Shown: positions 18,401-27,967, counted from the first letter of the stretch. The stretch is DNA of 64,000 nucleotides from Amycolatopsis mongoliensis (GCF_030285665.1 NZ_CP127295.1:6262001-6326000); one strand, 5' to 3'. Numbers and translations: made by a program. Notes: generated from the sequence alone by a model not told the origin.

Positions 18401-19336
18401 GTGGGCTGCAACGAGCACCGGCACCCCCGGTGGGTCCGGCCGGGACCGCACCAGGTCCGCACTCGCGAAACCGCCGAGCTGACGACGGCGGACGGGCAGC
18501 GGGTCGCCGTCTTCACCCAAGAACCGGAAACCGCCGAGCCGAAGCCGGTCGTCGTCCTGTGCCACGGGCTGGGCGGGAGCCACCGCGGGTACGCCGGTCT
18601 CGGCCGGCACCTCGCCTCGCACGGCTACGCGGTGCTGCACCCCCAGTTCCTCGACGCCTTCGAACTCGCCGGACCCCGGCTCGGCTTGTCCGAAGTGGAC
18701 GAACGAACCTGGGCCGCGGATCCCGTGGCCAAACAGAAGATGCACGCGTTGCTGTTCGACCCGCGGCATTGGCAGTCCCGGGTGGCGCGGGTGCACGCGG
18801 TGCTCGACTCGCTCGGGCCGCGAAGCGCCGGCGTCCTCGTCGCCGGGCACTCGTACGGCGCCTACACCGCCCAGCTCCTGCTGGGCACGCGGCTCACCGG
18901 GTTCGGGCTCGACGGCACGGATTTCGGTCACCCGGCCGTCGCCGGCGGGATCCTCCTGTCGCCGCAGGGCAGTGGGGACCGCGGGCTGACCGGAAGTTCC
19001 TGGGCGGGTGTCGAGCGGCCGCTGCTCGTCGTCACCGGCACGCGGGACTTCGGCGCCCGCGGCGAGGGCGTCGCCTGGCGCCGCGAGCCGTTCGACCGGG
19101 CCCGCTCCGCGGTCAAGCACCTCGCCGTCGTCCGCGACGGCGACCACCAGCTCGGCGGGATCCCGGCGCACGACGACCGGACCGGGCCGGTCGCCGCCGC
19201 GATCTCCGCCGTGGCGGCGGCTTTCGCCGACCACGTCCACGGCGACCGCGCCGCGGGTGCGTGGCTCGCGGCCGGGCCGTTCCCGACGCTCTTCGAGCAC
19301 ACCCACCAGGAGGAGACCGCATGTCCGACGTCGTGA
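18401..19336 (+). CDS. Alpha/beta hydrolase
   Basis: 311 residues with the serine-hydrolase layout: oxyanion-hole strand VVVLCHGLGGS, nucleophile elbow GHSYGAYTA, and a late DGDHQLGG that supplies the His. The sequence around these resembles chlorophyllase, PAF-acetylhydrolase and dienelactone hydrolase relatives. No signal peptide is seen. Start is GTG 18401 with AGGAG five bases upstream. The ATG two bases earlier opens a different, short frame. Its 3' end overlaps the ABC ATPase start by 16 bases, so it is the first gene of the transporter operon and probably hydrolyses an ester or amide of the imported substrate. Confidence 0.85.
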   Translation: MGCNEHRHPRWVRPGPHQVRTRETAELTTADGQRVAVFTQEPETAEPKPVVVLCHGLGGSHRGYAGLGRHLASHGYAVLHPQFLDAFELAGPRLGLSEVDERTWAADPVAKQKMHALLFDPRHWQSRVARVHAVLDSLGPRSAGVLVAGHSYGAYTAQLLLGTRLTGFGLDGTDFGHPAVAGGILLSPQGSGDRGLTGSSWAGVERPLLVVTGTRDFGARGEGVAWRREPFDRARSAVKHLAVVRDGDHQLGGIPAHDDRTGPVAAAISAVAAAFADHVHGDRAAGAWLAAGPFPTLFEHTHQEETACPTS

Positions 19337-20109
19337 TCAGCGCGACGGGCGTCGAGCGGACGTTCGTCGCGCGGGGCCACGCGGTCCACGCGCTCGGGCC
19401 CGTCGACCTCATCGTCGAAAGAGGACAGTTCGTCGCGATCGTCGGCCCGTCCGGCTGTGGCAAGTCGACCTTGCTGCGCATCGTCGCCGGGCTCGCCGCG
19501 CCGTCGGCGGGGGAGATCGTGATCGACCGCGCCGACGGCGATTCGCCGCTGTGCTCGATGGTCTTCCAGGACTACGGGATCTTCCCCTGGAAGACGGTGC
19601 TCGCCAACGTCCGCCTCCCGCTGGACATCGCGGGTGTCGCCCGGCCCCGGGCGAACGAAGTCGCCCGCGACTGGCTCGAACGGGCCGGCGTGGCGGGCTT
19701 CGAATCCGCTTACCCCGCCACGCTTTCCGGCGGCATGCGGCAGCGCGTCGCGCTCGCCAGGGCGTTCGTCGCGAACCCGGAGATCCTGCTGATGGACGAG
19801 CCGTTCGCGGCGCTCGACGCGCAGCTGCGCCTGGTCCTGCAGCAGGAGCTGCTGCGGGTGTGGGAGGCGCACCGGCGCACGATCCTGTTCGTCACCCACG
19901 CCATCGACGAGGCGCTGCTGCTGGCCGACCGCGTGGTCGTCATGTCCTCGCGACCGGGCCGGATCCTCGATGACATCGAGGTCCCGTTCGCCCGCCCGCG
20001 CACCCGGGCCGCGCGCGCCACGGCGGAGTTCGGTGCCCTCGAAGACCACATCTGGCGGCTCCTGAAAGGTGAGGTGGAAGAACGTGAGCACGCTCATGAC
20101 GTCGCATGA
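19321..20109 (+). CDS. ABC importer ATPase, nitrate/sulfonate/taurine type
   Basis: 262 residues with Walker [13 protein letters not shown]-loop [10 protein letters not shown], signature LSGGMRQR, Walker [13 protein letters not shown] and the switch His in FVTHAIDEA. The FPWKTV after the Q-loop is typical of the SsuB/TauB/NrtD group. ATG preceded by AGGAGG. It overlaps the hydrolase gene and runs into the permease gene, so translation is coupled. It energises import through the permease at 20084. Confidence 0.92.
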   Translation: MSDVVISATGVERTFVARGHAVHALGPVDLIVERGQFVAIVGPSGCGKSTLLRIVAGLAAPSAGEIVIDRADGDSPLCSMVFQDYGIFPWKTVLANVRLPLDIAGVARPRANEVARDWLERAGVAGFESAYPATLSGGMRQRVALARAFVANPEILLMDEPFAALDAQLRLVLQQELLRVWEAHRRTILFVTHAIDEALLLADRVVVMSSRPGRILDDIEVPFARPRTRAARATAEFGALEDHIWRLLKGEVEEREHAHDVA

Positions 20110-20953
20110 CCGGCTGGGTGGCCGCGAGCTCGTGCGGCGGACCCCCGGTGCCGCCGAGCTCGCGCCCCAGCGCCACGCCCGGCGCCGCCGCGCGATCACG
20201 CTCACCCTCGCCTGGGCGACGCCGATCGTGCTGCTCGTGGCTTGGGAGCTCTCCGCGAGGTTCGGCACGCTCGACACCCGGTTCTTCCCGGCGCCGAGCA
20301 CGATCTGGCAGGCCGGCGTCCGATCCGTCCAGGACGGCGTGATGACCGGCGCGATGCTCGACACCCTCCGCAAGCTGCTGATCGGCTACGGCACCGGCGT
20401 CGTCGCCGGCGTCGCGCTGGGTGTGCTGCTCGGCCTGTCGTGGATCGCCCGCGCCGCGCTCGAGCACACGCTGGTCGCGCTCTACACGCTGCCGAAGCTC
20501 GCCCTGTTCCCGGTGTTCCTGCTCGTCTTCGGCCTCGGCGGCCTGCCGCAGATCGTGCTCGTCGCGGTGTCGGTGTTCTTCATCGTGGTGCTCGCCTCGA
20601 CGACGGCGGTGCTCTCGGTCGAACAGGGCTACCGCGACGCCGCGGAAGTGCTCGGCGCGAAGCGGACGCAGCTGCTCCGGCACGTCATCCTGCCCGCCGC
20701 GCTGCCCGCCATCGCGACCTCGATCCGCCTCACCGCGGGCATCGCGATCCTGGTGATCGTCGGGATCGAGATGGTGTCCGGCGACAGCGGCCTCGGCTAC
20801 CTGATCTTCCAGCGGTCCCAGGTCTTCGACCCCGGCACGATGTACGCCGGCGTGATCGTCGCCGGGATCATCGGCGTGGCCTTCACCGGCCTCGTCAGCC
20901 TCGCGCTCAAGTTCGCCGTCCCGCAGCAACGGCCGCGTCTGCGCCGCTCCTGA
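20084..20953 (+). CDS. ABC importer permease, nitrate/sulfonate/taurine type
   Basis: About 289 residues with six predicted membrane helices and the EAA loop (AAEVLGAKRTQLLRHVILPAALP form) that contacts the ATPase. GTG 20084 is preferred over the upstream GTG 20069 because AGGTGG lies eight bases before it. The start lies inside the 3' end of the ATPase gene. Family features match SsuC/TauC-type BPD permeases. Confidence 0.9.
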   Translation: MSTLMTSHDRLGGRELVRRTPGAAELAPQRHARRRRAITLTLAWATPIVLLVAWELSARFGTLDTRFFPAPSTIWQAGVRSVQDGVMTGAMLDTLRKLLIGYGTGVVAGVALGVLLGLSWIARAALEHTLVALYTLPKLALFPVFLLVFGLGGLPQIVLVAVSVFFIVVLASTTAVLSVEQGYRDAAEVLGAKRTQLLRHVILPAALPAIATSIRLTAGIAILVIVGIEMVSGDSGLGYLIFQRSQVFDPGTMYAGVIVAGIIGVAFTGLVSLALKFAVPQQRPRLRRS

Positions 20954-20984
20954 TCCACTCGGTCCCTTCGCCGGCAGGAGAGCC

Positions 20985-22088
20985 ATGTCCGGAAACCACC
21001 CCCTTCGCCTGCTCTGCGCCGCCGTCGCCGCGGCCGGGCTCGTCGCCACCAGTGCGTGCGCACCCTCGTCGCAGCAGGACCAGGCGAGCGCCGCCAAGCA
21101 GGTGTCCGTCCTCCCGGCCGGCCTGAGCCTGGCGGGCAAGCCCGGCGCACCCGCACCGAAGCCGCTCGGGCAGCGCGCGTCGCTGAAGGTCGGCATCCCG
21201 TCCAAGCTGGAGCTCGAAGCGCCGGCGCTGCTCGCGCAGACCTACGGCGAGTTCTCGAAGGAGAACCTCGACGTCACGTTCGTCACCGACACGGTCCCCA
21301 ACCTGCTCACCCTGCTGGGCCAGAACAAGATCGACCTCGTCTACGCCGGCGCCCAGGCCCTGGTCTTCAACGCACTGCGCCACGGCGTGCCGATCCGCTG
21401 GGTCTCGGGCGTCGCTTCGGCCGCTCCGGACAGCGGTGTGTACATGAGCACCAAGTACGGCACCAAGGCGGCGGACTTCGACCCGGCCACGCTGAAGGGC
21501 AAGAACATCGGCGTCAACCCGGGCGGACTGGCCGCGCCTTCGGAGTACGGGCTCTACGAGCTCATCACCAAGGGCGGTCTGAAGCCCAGCGACGTGCGGA
21601 TGACGCCGTTCAGCGACCCCGCCGCGATGGTGCAGGCGTTCAACAACGGCTCGCTCGACGGCGCGACCCTCGGTCCGCCCTTCACCGCGAGCGTCAAGCC
21701 GGGCGTCGCCTTCCAGGCCGACGGCGGCTACCCCGACACCATGCAGATCGCCGGCTACTTCGCGACGACCGAACTGCTCGGCGCGCATCGCGACGCGGGG
21801 GTGGCGTTCTTCCGTGCGGTGGAGCGGACGGTGAACACGCACCTGTCCGGCGACTACCACCAGGACACCGAGGTGATGACCAAGATGGCACAGCAGCTCG
21901 GCACCACCGTCGAGACGCTGCGGATCGCGCCGTCCGTGCCGTTCGACTTCAACGTGCCCGCCCAGTCGGTCGCGAGCCTGCAGAAGATGTACCAGTCCGT
22001 GCCGGGCACGCTGCAGGTCGACCCTCCGGTGAAGCCCGAAGAGCTGATCGACCTGTCGCTGGTGATCGATGCGGCGCAAGGCAAGTGA
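20985..22088 (+). CDS. ABC importer substrate-binding lipoprotein (NMT1-like)
   Basis: 367 residues with a lipoprotein signal: hydrophobic core and lipobox-like ATSAC, the Cys at about residue 25. The mature part has the NMT1/SsuA-like fold pattern: GIPSKLELEAPALLAQTYGEFSKENLDVTFV, then NKIDLVYAGAQALVFNAL and KGKNIGVNPGGLAAPSEYGLYEL. It should capture a small organic anion outside the membrane and hand it to the permease. The ligand is unknown; the neighbouring hydrolase and CoA-transferase hint at a carboxylate or ester that is activated to a CoA thioester after uptake. Confidence 0.9.
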   Translation: MSGNHPLRLLCAAVAAAGLVATSACAPSSQQDQASAAKQVSVLPAGLSLAGKPGAPAPKPLGQRASLKVGIPSKLELEAPALLAQTYGEFSKENLDVTFVTDTVPNLLTLLGQNKIDLVYAGAQALVFNALRHGVPIRWVSGVASAAPDSGVYMSTKYGTKAADFDPATLKGKNIGVNPGGLAAPSEYGLYELITKGGLKPSDVRMTPFSDPAAMVQAFNNGSLDGATLGPPFTASVKPGVAFQADGGYPDTMQIAGYFATTELLGAHRDAGVAFFRAVERTVNTHLSGDYHQDTEVMTKMAQQLGTTVETLRIAPSVPFDFNVPAQSVASLQKMYQSVPGTLQVDPPVKPEELIDLSLVIDAAQGK

Positions 22089-22113
22089 CCGTGGGCAAGG
22101 AGGACACCACACG

Positions 22114-23292
22114 ATGAGCGACGCGTTGGCCGGCATCCGGGTGCTCGACGCCGCGACCGTGCTCGCCGGCCCGGTCTCGGCGACCATCCTCGGCGACTTC
22201 GGCGCCGACGTGGTCAAGATCGAAGACCCGGAGGTCGGCGACTTCACCCGCGGCGGCGGGCGTTCCCCCGGCTGGCTGCAGGAGGGGCGCAACAAGAAGT
22301 CCGTCGCGCTCAACCTCCGCACCCGGGAGGGCCAGGACCTGCTGCACCGGCTCGTACCGCACTTCGACGTCGTGGTCACGAACTTCCGCCCGCCCACGCT
22401 CGAGCGCTACCGCATGCTGCCCGAGCACCTGCGGCCGCTCAACCCGCGTGCGGTGCTGCTCTACCTGACCGGGTTCGGCCTGACCGGGCCGTACCGCGAC
22501 CGCGGCGCGTTCGACCGGATCGCCAGCGCCTACAGCGGACTGACGTACGTGACCGGGGAACCGGAGCGTCCCCCGGTGCGCAGCGGGTACAGCGTGATCG
22601 ACTACATGAGCGCCTACCTCGCGGCGTTCTCGGTCGTGTCCGCGCTGTACCACCGCGATCTCGGCGGCGGCTCGGGCCAGGTGATCGACTTGGCGCTGTA
22701 CGAGGCGGCGCTGCGCTCCAGCGAGGATTCCGTCACGGCGTACGGGCTCGACCGCCGGGTGCGTGAACGGCTGGGCAACAAGAACCCGGCCATCGTGCCG
22801 GCGTCGGACTTCGTGACCTCCGACGAGCGGCGGGTGTCGCTGCACGCCGGCACGGACTCGTTGTTCCACCGCCTGGCCGCGGTGATGAACCGGCCCGGGC
22901 TGGCCGAGGACCCGCGGTTCGCCGACCGCGCCGCGCGGATCCGCCACCAGGACGAGCTGTACCCGGTCATCGGGGCGTGGGTGTCGCGGCTGACGGCCGA
23001 CGAGGTGGTGAAACTGCTCAGCGACGCCGACATCCCGGCGTCGCCGATCATGAGCGTCGCGGACCTGATGAACGATCCGCACTGCCGGTCCCGCGGCTCG
23101 GTCGTCACGGTGCCCGACGAGGAGTTCGGCGAGATCCCGATGGTCGCGCCGCTGCCGCACCTGAGCGCCACGCCGGGCACCGTGCGCTGGGCCGGCACCA
23201 CGCTCGGCGCGCACACCGACGAGGTGCTCGGGGCGCTGCTGGGCCTGTCCGGCGGGGACATCGCCGCCCTGCGCGACCGGGGTGTGGTGTGA
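22114..23292 (+). CDS. CaiB/BaiF family (type III) CoA-transferase
   Basis: 392 residues. The N-terminal LAGIRVLDAATVLAGPVSATILGDFGADVVKIE and the active-site region RSGYSVIDYMSAYLAAF are characteristic. Asp163 (in VIDYM) fits the catalytic aspartate that forms the acyl anhydride. ATG preceded by AAGGAGG. It follows the binding-protein gene by 25 bases in the same operon. It probably activates the imported acid by CoA exchange; substrate unknown. Confidence 0.9.
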   Translation: MSDALAGIRVLDAATVLAGPVSATILGDFGADVVKIEDPEVGDFTRGGGRSPGWLQEGRNKKSVALNLRTREGQDLLHRLVPHFDVVVTNFRPPTLERYRMLPEHLRPLNPRAVLLYLTGFGLTGPYRDRGAFDRIASAYSGLTYVTGEPERPPVRSGYSVIDYMSAYLAAFSVVSALYHRDLGGGSGQVIDLALYEAALRSSEDSVTAYGLDRRVRERLGNKNPAIVPASDFVTSDERRVSLHAGTDSLFHRLAAVMNRPGLAEDPRFADRAARIRHQDELYPVIGAWVSRLTADEVVKLLSDADIPASPIMSVADLMNDPHCRSRGSVVTVPDEEFGEIPMVAPLPHLSATPGTVRWAGTTLGAHTDEVLGALLGLSGGDIAALRDRGVV

Positions 23293-23344
23293 GCGATCAC
23301 TAGGATTGGATCCGATTGGCACCGCCAGGTACAGGGGAGATGAC

Positions 23345-23971
23345 GTGAACGACACCGCCGGGCAAGCGGCGCCGGGCCGGCGCTCGCGCGACCGGGCTCG
23401 TACCGAGGCCGATCTGCTGCAGGCGACTTTCGACCTGCTCCAGCGCGACGGCATCTTCGCGGGGTTGAACCTGCAGGAAGTCGCCGAACGCTCGGGCGTG
23501 AACCGCGGCCAGATCTACCAGTACTTCGGGGATCGCCGGTCGTTGCTGCGCGCCGCCGTGGCACACCGCGCGAAGGAGTGGGCGGCGGGGGCGAAGCGGC
23601 ACTGGGAAGCGTCGTTCTTCAACCGGCGCAAGGCGATGTTCCGCAGCGCGCTGGAGAACCCCGCACCCGTCCTCGTCGAAGCGCTGCTGGCGATCGACGG
23701 CGACCCCGACTACCACGCGCTGCCGGAGATCGAGAAGACGAGAGCCGCGCTGGACCGGGACCAGCGCGACGGCGACCTGCCCGCGGACGGCGACGCGATC
23801 GCCATGCACGTGTTCATGGTCGCGGCCTACAAGGGCTACCTGATCTTCCGCGAGGCGCTCGCGCGGGACGTCGGGCTGCCGGTCGGCGAGCTGGACGCCC
23901 GCGTGCTGGCGGTGCACGACCAGGTGGCGGCAACGCTGGCGAAACCGGCCGAACCGGGTGGCGTGCGGTAG
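23345..23971 (+). CDS. TetR family regulator
   Basis: About 208 residues. The helix-turn-helix is LNLQEVAERSGVNRGQIYQYFGDR near the N-terminus; the C-terminal ligand domain is all helical. Start GTG 23345 has GGGGAG upstream, 52 bases after the CoA-transferase stop. As last gene of the operon it is the natural candidate to bind the triple palindrome at 18356-18392. Ligand likely the transported compound or its CoA ester (inference). Confidence 0.85.
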   Translation: MNDTAGQAAPGRRSRDRARTEADLLQATFDLLQRDGIFAGLNLQEVAERSGVNRGQIYQYFGDRRSLLRAAVAHRAKEWAAGAKRHWEASFFNRRKAMFRSALENPAPVLVEALLAIDGDPDYHALPEIEKTRAALDRDQRDGDLPADGDAIAMHVFMVAAYKGYLIFREALARDVGLPVGELDARVLAVHDQVAATLAKPAEPGGVR

Positions 23972-24157
23972 GAGATCCGGTTCCGGGAGCCGGCTGACGG
24001 CGTGAGCCTGCTGTCGCGGGTCGAGGCCGGCGGTGCCTGCCGTCCGCGGGGGAGAGGAGAACGCCCTTGCCCCTGGCAACCGGATCGACGGCCGGGGAGC
24101 GCAGCGCCCGGCGCGGGTGAACTTGCTCCGGCGACTGCGGTCGAGTACCGCGCGGAA

Positions 24158-24177
24158 GTGGACTTTCGGCCCTCCAC
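24158..24177. promoter_or_regulatory. DevR/DosR-like motif
   Basis: GTGGACTTTCGGCCCTCCAC, an interrupted palindrome whose core resembles the GGACYTTCGGCCC sites bound by DevR/DosR-type hypoxia regulators in actinomycetes. It lies 70 bases upstream of the gene at 24247. Assignment is by resemblance only. Confidence 0.4.
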
Positions 24178-24246
24178 TCGCGCGGCCGAGGCTGCCAGCA
24201 TCGGAGGGACAGGGACGCGAACCGGACACCCGCGGGGAGGGCAGCC

Positions 24247-24714
24247 ATGGTGATCGCACTGGTGCTCGGATTGCTCGTGCTGGTCCCGCTCGCCGGCTGG
24301 GCCGTGTCCCGCCGGTGGCGATCCGGGGCAGCGCGGGCGGCCCGGCCGCACTTCGACACAACAGGGTGGCCCGCGGCCGAAGAGGAACGAGCGCTGACCG
24401 CCCGGGTACTCGCCGGCGAACTCACCCGGAGCAGCTACCGCGACGCGATGGCCCGCTTGGCGGAAGCGGACGGTCACCACGACGAAGACGTGGCCATGCT
24501 GCTCTGGCGGGCCCGGCTCGGCCCGGCCGGTGACGACGGCCCGCGGGACCTGCTCGACCGGCTCGGTACGACGCTGCCCGGCGTTCTTCCCGGTATCCTG
24601 TGCTCCGCCGCGGTGCTGGCTTCGACCGGAGCCGGCGTGGACGACCTGATGCGCACGTTCCCCCTGACGCGCGTGCAGGCGCGGACGGTCATCGACGCGG
24701 TCACGACTCCGTGA
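24247..24714 (+). CDS. Hypothetical single-pass membrane protein
   Basis: 155 residues. One N-terminal membrane helix (VIALVLGLLVLVPLAGWAV) with positive residues after it, so a cytoplasmic helical domain of about 120 residues is expected. The stretch AEEERALTARVLAGELTRSSYRDAMARLAEAD looks like a helical hairpin. Strong ribosome site GGGGAGGG. Not otherwise recognised. It opens the stress island and may be under the DevR-like site upstream. Confidence 0.75.
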   Translation: MVIALVLGLLVLVPLAGWAVSRRWRSGAARAARPHFDTTGWPAAEEERALTARVLAGELTRSSYRDAMARLAEADGHHDEDVAMLLWRARLGPAGDDGPRDLLDRLGTTLPGVLPGILCSAAVLASTGAGVDDLMRTFPLTRVQARTVIDAVTTP

Positions 24715-24797
24715 GCGGGCAGGCGGGGACCATCGGCCCGCCGCGGCGGGACAGAGGACCCTACGGACTGACCCGGGTCCCCGCCGAGACTGGCGGA

Positions 24798-25051
24798 GTG
24801 CACACCTACGAGGTCGAGGTGCGGAACCGGATCGAGCAGCCGCCCGTCGTGGCCGAGGCGACTCAGGGCTTCTCGGAACCGGTCGCAGGCTGGGTCGGCC
24901 CTTCGGCGCGATCGCCGGCGTCCCGTCCGCGCATGCGCCGGCGGATCCGCTTTGCACGCGCTACCGCCCCGTGCCCAAAGGACGCTTCCCCGTAGCAGCG
25001 GGATTCGCGGCCATCGAGGCCGCCTGCGGTGTCCGGCCCCCGCGGCGGTGA
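24798..25051 (+). pseudogene. Frameshifted, truncated GyrI-like effector-binding protein
   Basis: From GTG 24798 the sequence reads VHTYEVEVRNRIEQPPVV, the usual opening of small GyrI-like (AraC effector-binding) proteins. Near 24890 the matching frame switches: the next segment LGRPFGAIAGVPSAHAPAD, then CTRYRPVPKGRFPVAAGF, continues the family pattern in another frame and stops at TGA 25049-25051. The C-terminal half of the usual ~155 residues is missing. One small indel plus a 3' loss would explain it. Confidence 0.65.
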
Positions 25052-25263
25052 GCTCGCCGGCGCGGCCTGGGGGATCCGGCTGACAGGACCCGGCGTGCCA
25101 CCCGATCCCGGCACCCGGCGGACCCAAGCCGTCCAGCCGCACCGGATCCACCGATCGGCATCGGCCCGTCGTCCGGCCGTGCCGTCTTCCCGCGCGCACC
25201 CCAGCGCGCGGCGCGATGCCGCACGAGATCCAGCCGAGTGGGAAATCGATTCCTGGAGATGCC

Positions 25264-25875
25264 GTGGAAACCGCCGCACAGGGCGAGGATCGGTTCGGTG
25301 ACCGGCGCGTTCCCCGCCCGGACGCGCGGCTCGTCAAGCTCGCCCTCGACGGCGATCCGGCGGCGGGCAAGGCCCTGTTCCGCCTGCTGCAGCCGATCGT
25401 GCTCGGCTACTGCCGCAAGCGCCTCCGTGACTTGGCCGTCACCGAAGCCGAAGACTGTGCCCAGGACGTCATGGTCGCCGTGCTCACCGCGTTGCCGGAC
25501 TACCGCTACGGCCACGAAAAGTTCCTTTCCTGGGTTTTCGGCATAGCGGCGCACAAGGTCGTGGATCGGCTCCGCGACCGGCGCCGCAGCCGCGAGCAGC
25601 TCGTGCCGTCGACCGAGCCGGGTCCGGCCGGCCGGGCCCGGCTCGCTCCGGCGGCGGGGGAGGAGTTCGCGCGGCTCGAGCAGGACCGGCAGGTGGGGCG
25701 GTTGCTGCGCCGGCTGCCCGAGCCGCACCGGAAGGTGCTCGTGCTGAGACTGGCTTTCGGCTACTCCGCCGAAGAGACCGCGCGCTTGCTGCAAATGCCC
25801 AGTGCCGGCGCCGTACGCGTGGCGCAGCACCGCGCGCTGCGGCTCGTCCGGAAGCTGACCGGGCGCGGTTCCTGA
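25264..25875 (+). CDS. ECF-type RNA polymerase sigma factor (SigD-like)
   Basis: 203 residues from GTG 25264, which has TGGAGA upstream; an ATG at 25216 in the same frame is possible. Region 2 is LFRLLQPIVLGYCRKRL through EAEDCAQDVMVAVLTALPDY and FLSWVFGIAAHKVVDRLRDR; region 4 is RRLPEPHRKVLVLRLAFGYSAEETA. The wording is close to mycobacterial SigD. No anti-sigma gene is adjacent, so control must come from elsewhere or from transcription. Confidence 0.88.
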   Translation: METAAQGEDRFGDRRVPRPDARLVKLALDGDPAAGKALFRLLQPIVLGYCRKRLRDLAVTEAEDCAQDVMVAVLTALPDYRYGHEKFLSWVFGIAAHKVVDRLRDRRRSREQLVPSTEPGPAGRARLAPAAGEEFARLEQDRQVGRLLRRLPEPHRKVLVLRLAFGYSAEETARLLQMPSAGAVRVAQHRALRLVRKLTGRGS

Positions 25876-26111
25876 ACCGCCCCGTGCGCGCATCCGCCCG
25901 AGTGGGGCGCAAGACCTGCCGGATCGGACCGGCCCGCGGACGGCCGGCCGTGATCCGGCAGGTCCTGCCGGACGGGTTGCCGCCTTGGCGCGCCGGCCGC
26001 CGTCAAGCGCCGAGATCGTCAGCGAGGGTGCGTCGCGGTACTCGGTCCGGATTGCGGCGCACGGCCGTCGCCAGCCGAGCTGATCGGCGGCCAAGGTGTT
26101 CGGGAGGCCCG

Positions 26112-26951
26112 TCAGCGGCGCTCACCAGGCGATGAGTGGGATGCCTCCCGTTGGGGTGGCGGGGCACCGTCGGCTCCGGGTCGCCGGTGCCGGGCGTTGA
26201 CCGCCTCGGTGAAGATTTCGTGCCTTCCTGCGGGATCGCCGATGATGGCCCAGGCGAGATCGCTGAGCTTGACGCGATGATCGCGCGCGTAGTGGCGCAG
26301 AGCGGCGAAAGCGCCTCTCTGGTCGACGCCGAGTCTTACGGAGACGATCCCTTTGGCCTGTTCGACGACCACCCGGCTGTCGAGTGCGTTCCGCAGTTGT
26401 CCGGCAAGGATCTCGTTGTGGCGGACGGACCGCTCTTGGAGCAGCCCGATCGTGGCGATGTCCACGAGGGTTCGCGCGGCGTGCAGACTTTCGGGTGGAA
26501 GAGCGGTGCCGGTGGTCCGGAAGAGGTCGAGGACACCGATCACGTCGCGGCGAAGCTTCATCGGCAAGGCGTCCACGGCGGAGAAACCGGCCTCGGTTGC
26601 CGCGGCGGCGAACCTGGGCCACGTCTTCTTCGCGTCGGCCAGCCGGGAGCGGCTGACCGGGGTGCCGGTGCGGTATGCGTCGAGACCGGGGCCGTCGTTG
26701 TCCCGCAACTGGACCAGCGCCAGCCGCCGGCTCTGCTCGTCGGACGAGGCGATCAGCCGGAGCCGGCCGTGGGAGTCTGCCAGCAGCAGGCTCGCGGCGT
26801 CGACCTCGAGCAGTTCGACACACCAGTCGACCAGTGCCTGCAAGTAGTCGAGCACGTCGAAGTCGTCGGTCAAGGTGTCGGCGAGCTCGACGAACGCCTC
26901 GAGGAGACGGCTCCTGGGAAGATGCGCGGCGGCGATCGCCGGCGGGTTCAT
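26112..26951 (-). CDS. GAF-ANTAR regulator
   Basis: 279 residues. GAF domain about 15-170 (VDWCVELLEVDAASLLLAD, GPGLDAYRTGTPV). ANTAR helices at about 190-245 (LDSRVVVEQAKGIVSVRLGV and YARDHRVKLSDLAWAI). ANTAR domains bind paired RNA hairpins and act as antiterminators; the GAF domain senses a small ligand or redox state. AGGAGG seven bases before the ATG. It has an extra basic C-terminal tail, and its GAF differs from those of the three relatives at 30.9-33.6 kb. Confidence 0.88.
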   Translation of the reverse strand: MNPPAIAAAHLPRSRLLEAFVELADTLTDDFDVLDYLQALVDWCVELLEVDAASLLLADSHGRLRLIASSDEQSRRLALVQLRDNDGPGLDAYRTGTPVSRSRLADAKKTWPRFAAAATEAGFSAVDALPMKLRRDVIGVLDLFRTTGTALPPESLHAARTLVDIATIGLLQERSVRHNEILAGQLRNALDSRVVVEQAKGIVSVRLGVDQRGAFAALRHYARDHRVKLSDLAWAIIGDPAGRHEIFTEAVNARHRRPGADGAPPPQREASHSSPGERR

Positions 26952-27210
26952 TGCGTGCCCTCCTGGTCGTCGAGGTGCATGGTGCGCGTCGGCACTGACG
27001 TCGCTCGGTCAACGCTCATGGGCGGGCCAGGGCCCCGCCGGGTGGACGTGCGCATCGTGCAGCGGGAGATCCACGTCCACTCGAGCATTGGGCACGTCGG
27101 CTCGCTCGTCAATCCCCGCTGGGCGACGAGACCGGCGAAGGCCGTCGCCTGGCGGGCGCCCGGTTCGATGGCGTGGAACCTAGGCGACGACCCGAAACGA
27201 TGGTGACGGC

Positions 27211-27690
27211 TCAGCGTGGCCGCTGCCGGCGCGGATCATCGTCCGGGGTCGTGCGGGTGGTAACGAGCAGCTGCCCGCCGGGCAGGGAGTCGAGAGGGGC
27301 ATGGTGGTGGGAGTTCCAGGCCAGCACCCGGCCGAGCTGCTCCGGCGTGAGTGAGGCGCGGCGTCCGACGGCGGCGAGGTCGGCGTGCCGCATCTCCCGC
27401 TGACTGCTGGTCCGGATCAGCCGTCCCAGCCAGAGTTCTTCGTCGACCCACTCTCGCCGGCCTCGATCGATCAGCTGGTGCAGGTGGTCGGTGGAGCACA
27501 CGGTCACCAAGCGTTGTCCGTCGTAGCGCGCGTCGAACTCGTCCGTGACCGAGGAGTCCGGCACCAGTGCCTGGAACAGGCGCTGGGGTGGGGTCGCTTT
27601 CCCGCACGCATCACACGTCCGTACGCCGCGTCGTCCCGGGGACGAGTCGCGCGCGTGTCCCGTATGGGTTTCCTTTTGCCCGGTGTGCAC
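27211..27690 (-). CDS. Hypothetical protein with CxxC motif
   Basis: 159 residues from GTG 27690, chosen for the GGAGG five bases upstream; a GTG at 27771 would add 27 residues. The core CDACGKATPPQRLFQALVPD, then TVCSTDHLHQLIDRGR, gives a CxxC plus a later C...H pair that could hold zinc in a treble-clef-like fold. Similar small proteins occur in actinomycete stress islands, but no function is known to me. A tryptophan-containing helix (WVDEELWLGRLIR) follows. Confidence 0.65.
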   Translation of the reverse strand: MHTGQKETHTGHARDSSPGRRGVRTCDACGKATPPQRLFQALVPDSSVTDEFDARYDGQRLVTVCSTDHLHQLIDRGRREWVDEELWLGRLIRTSSQREMRHADLAAVGRRASLTPEQLGRVLAWNSHHHAPLDSLPGGQLLVTTRTTPDDDPRRQRPR

Positions 27691-27967
27691 CGCCGCCTCC
27701 ACGCATGCTTGAACGTGGCTCGAGCCGAGGCGGGGTCCGGGGCTTTGAGCTCGAGTTCCTGATCGCCACACATGATAGCCGCATTTCGCGCCTCTCCGGC
27801 TGTTGCGTGTTCGTCACAACTCGAGTGGTGGGCTTTATGACGTACTGGATCGAAAAAGCACGGGTTCCCTTGCTGGCAAAGGATCACCAAGCAAGGGGGA
27901 GGTGTGGCGGAGAGACCACCCCCTGCCGCCGGACGTCGTACGGGCGGAATCTCCGCCAGGACCTGGG

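Noticed and set aside
24738..24780. GGACCC...GGGTCC inverted repeat
   Set aside because: Only six-base arms; expected by chance at this GC content.
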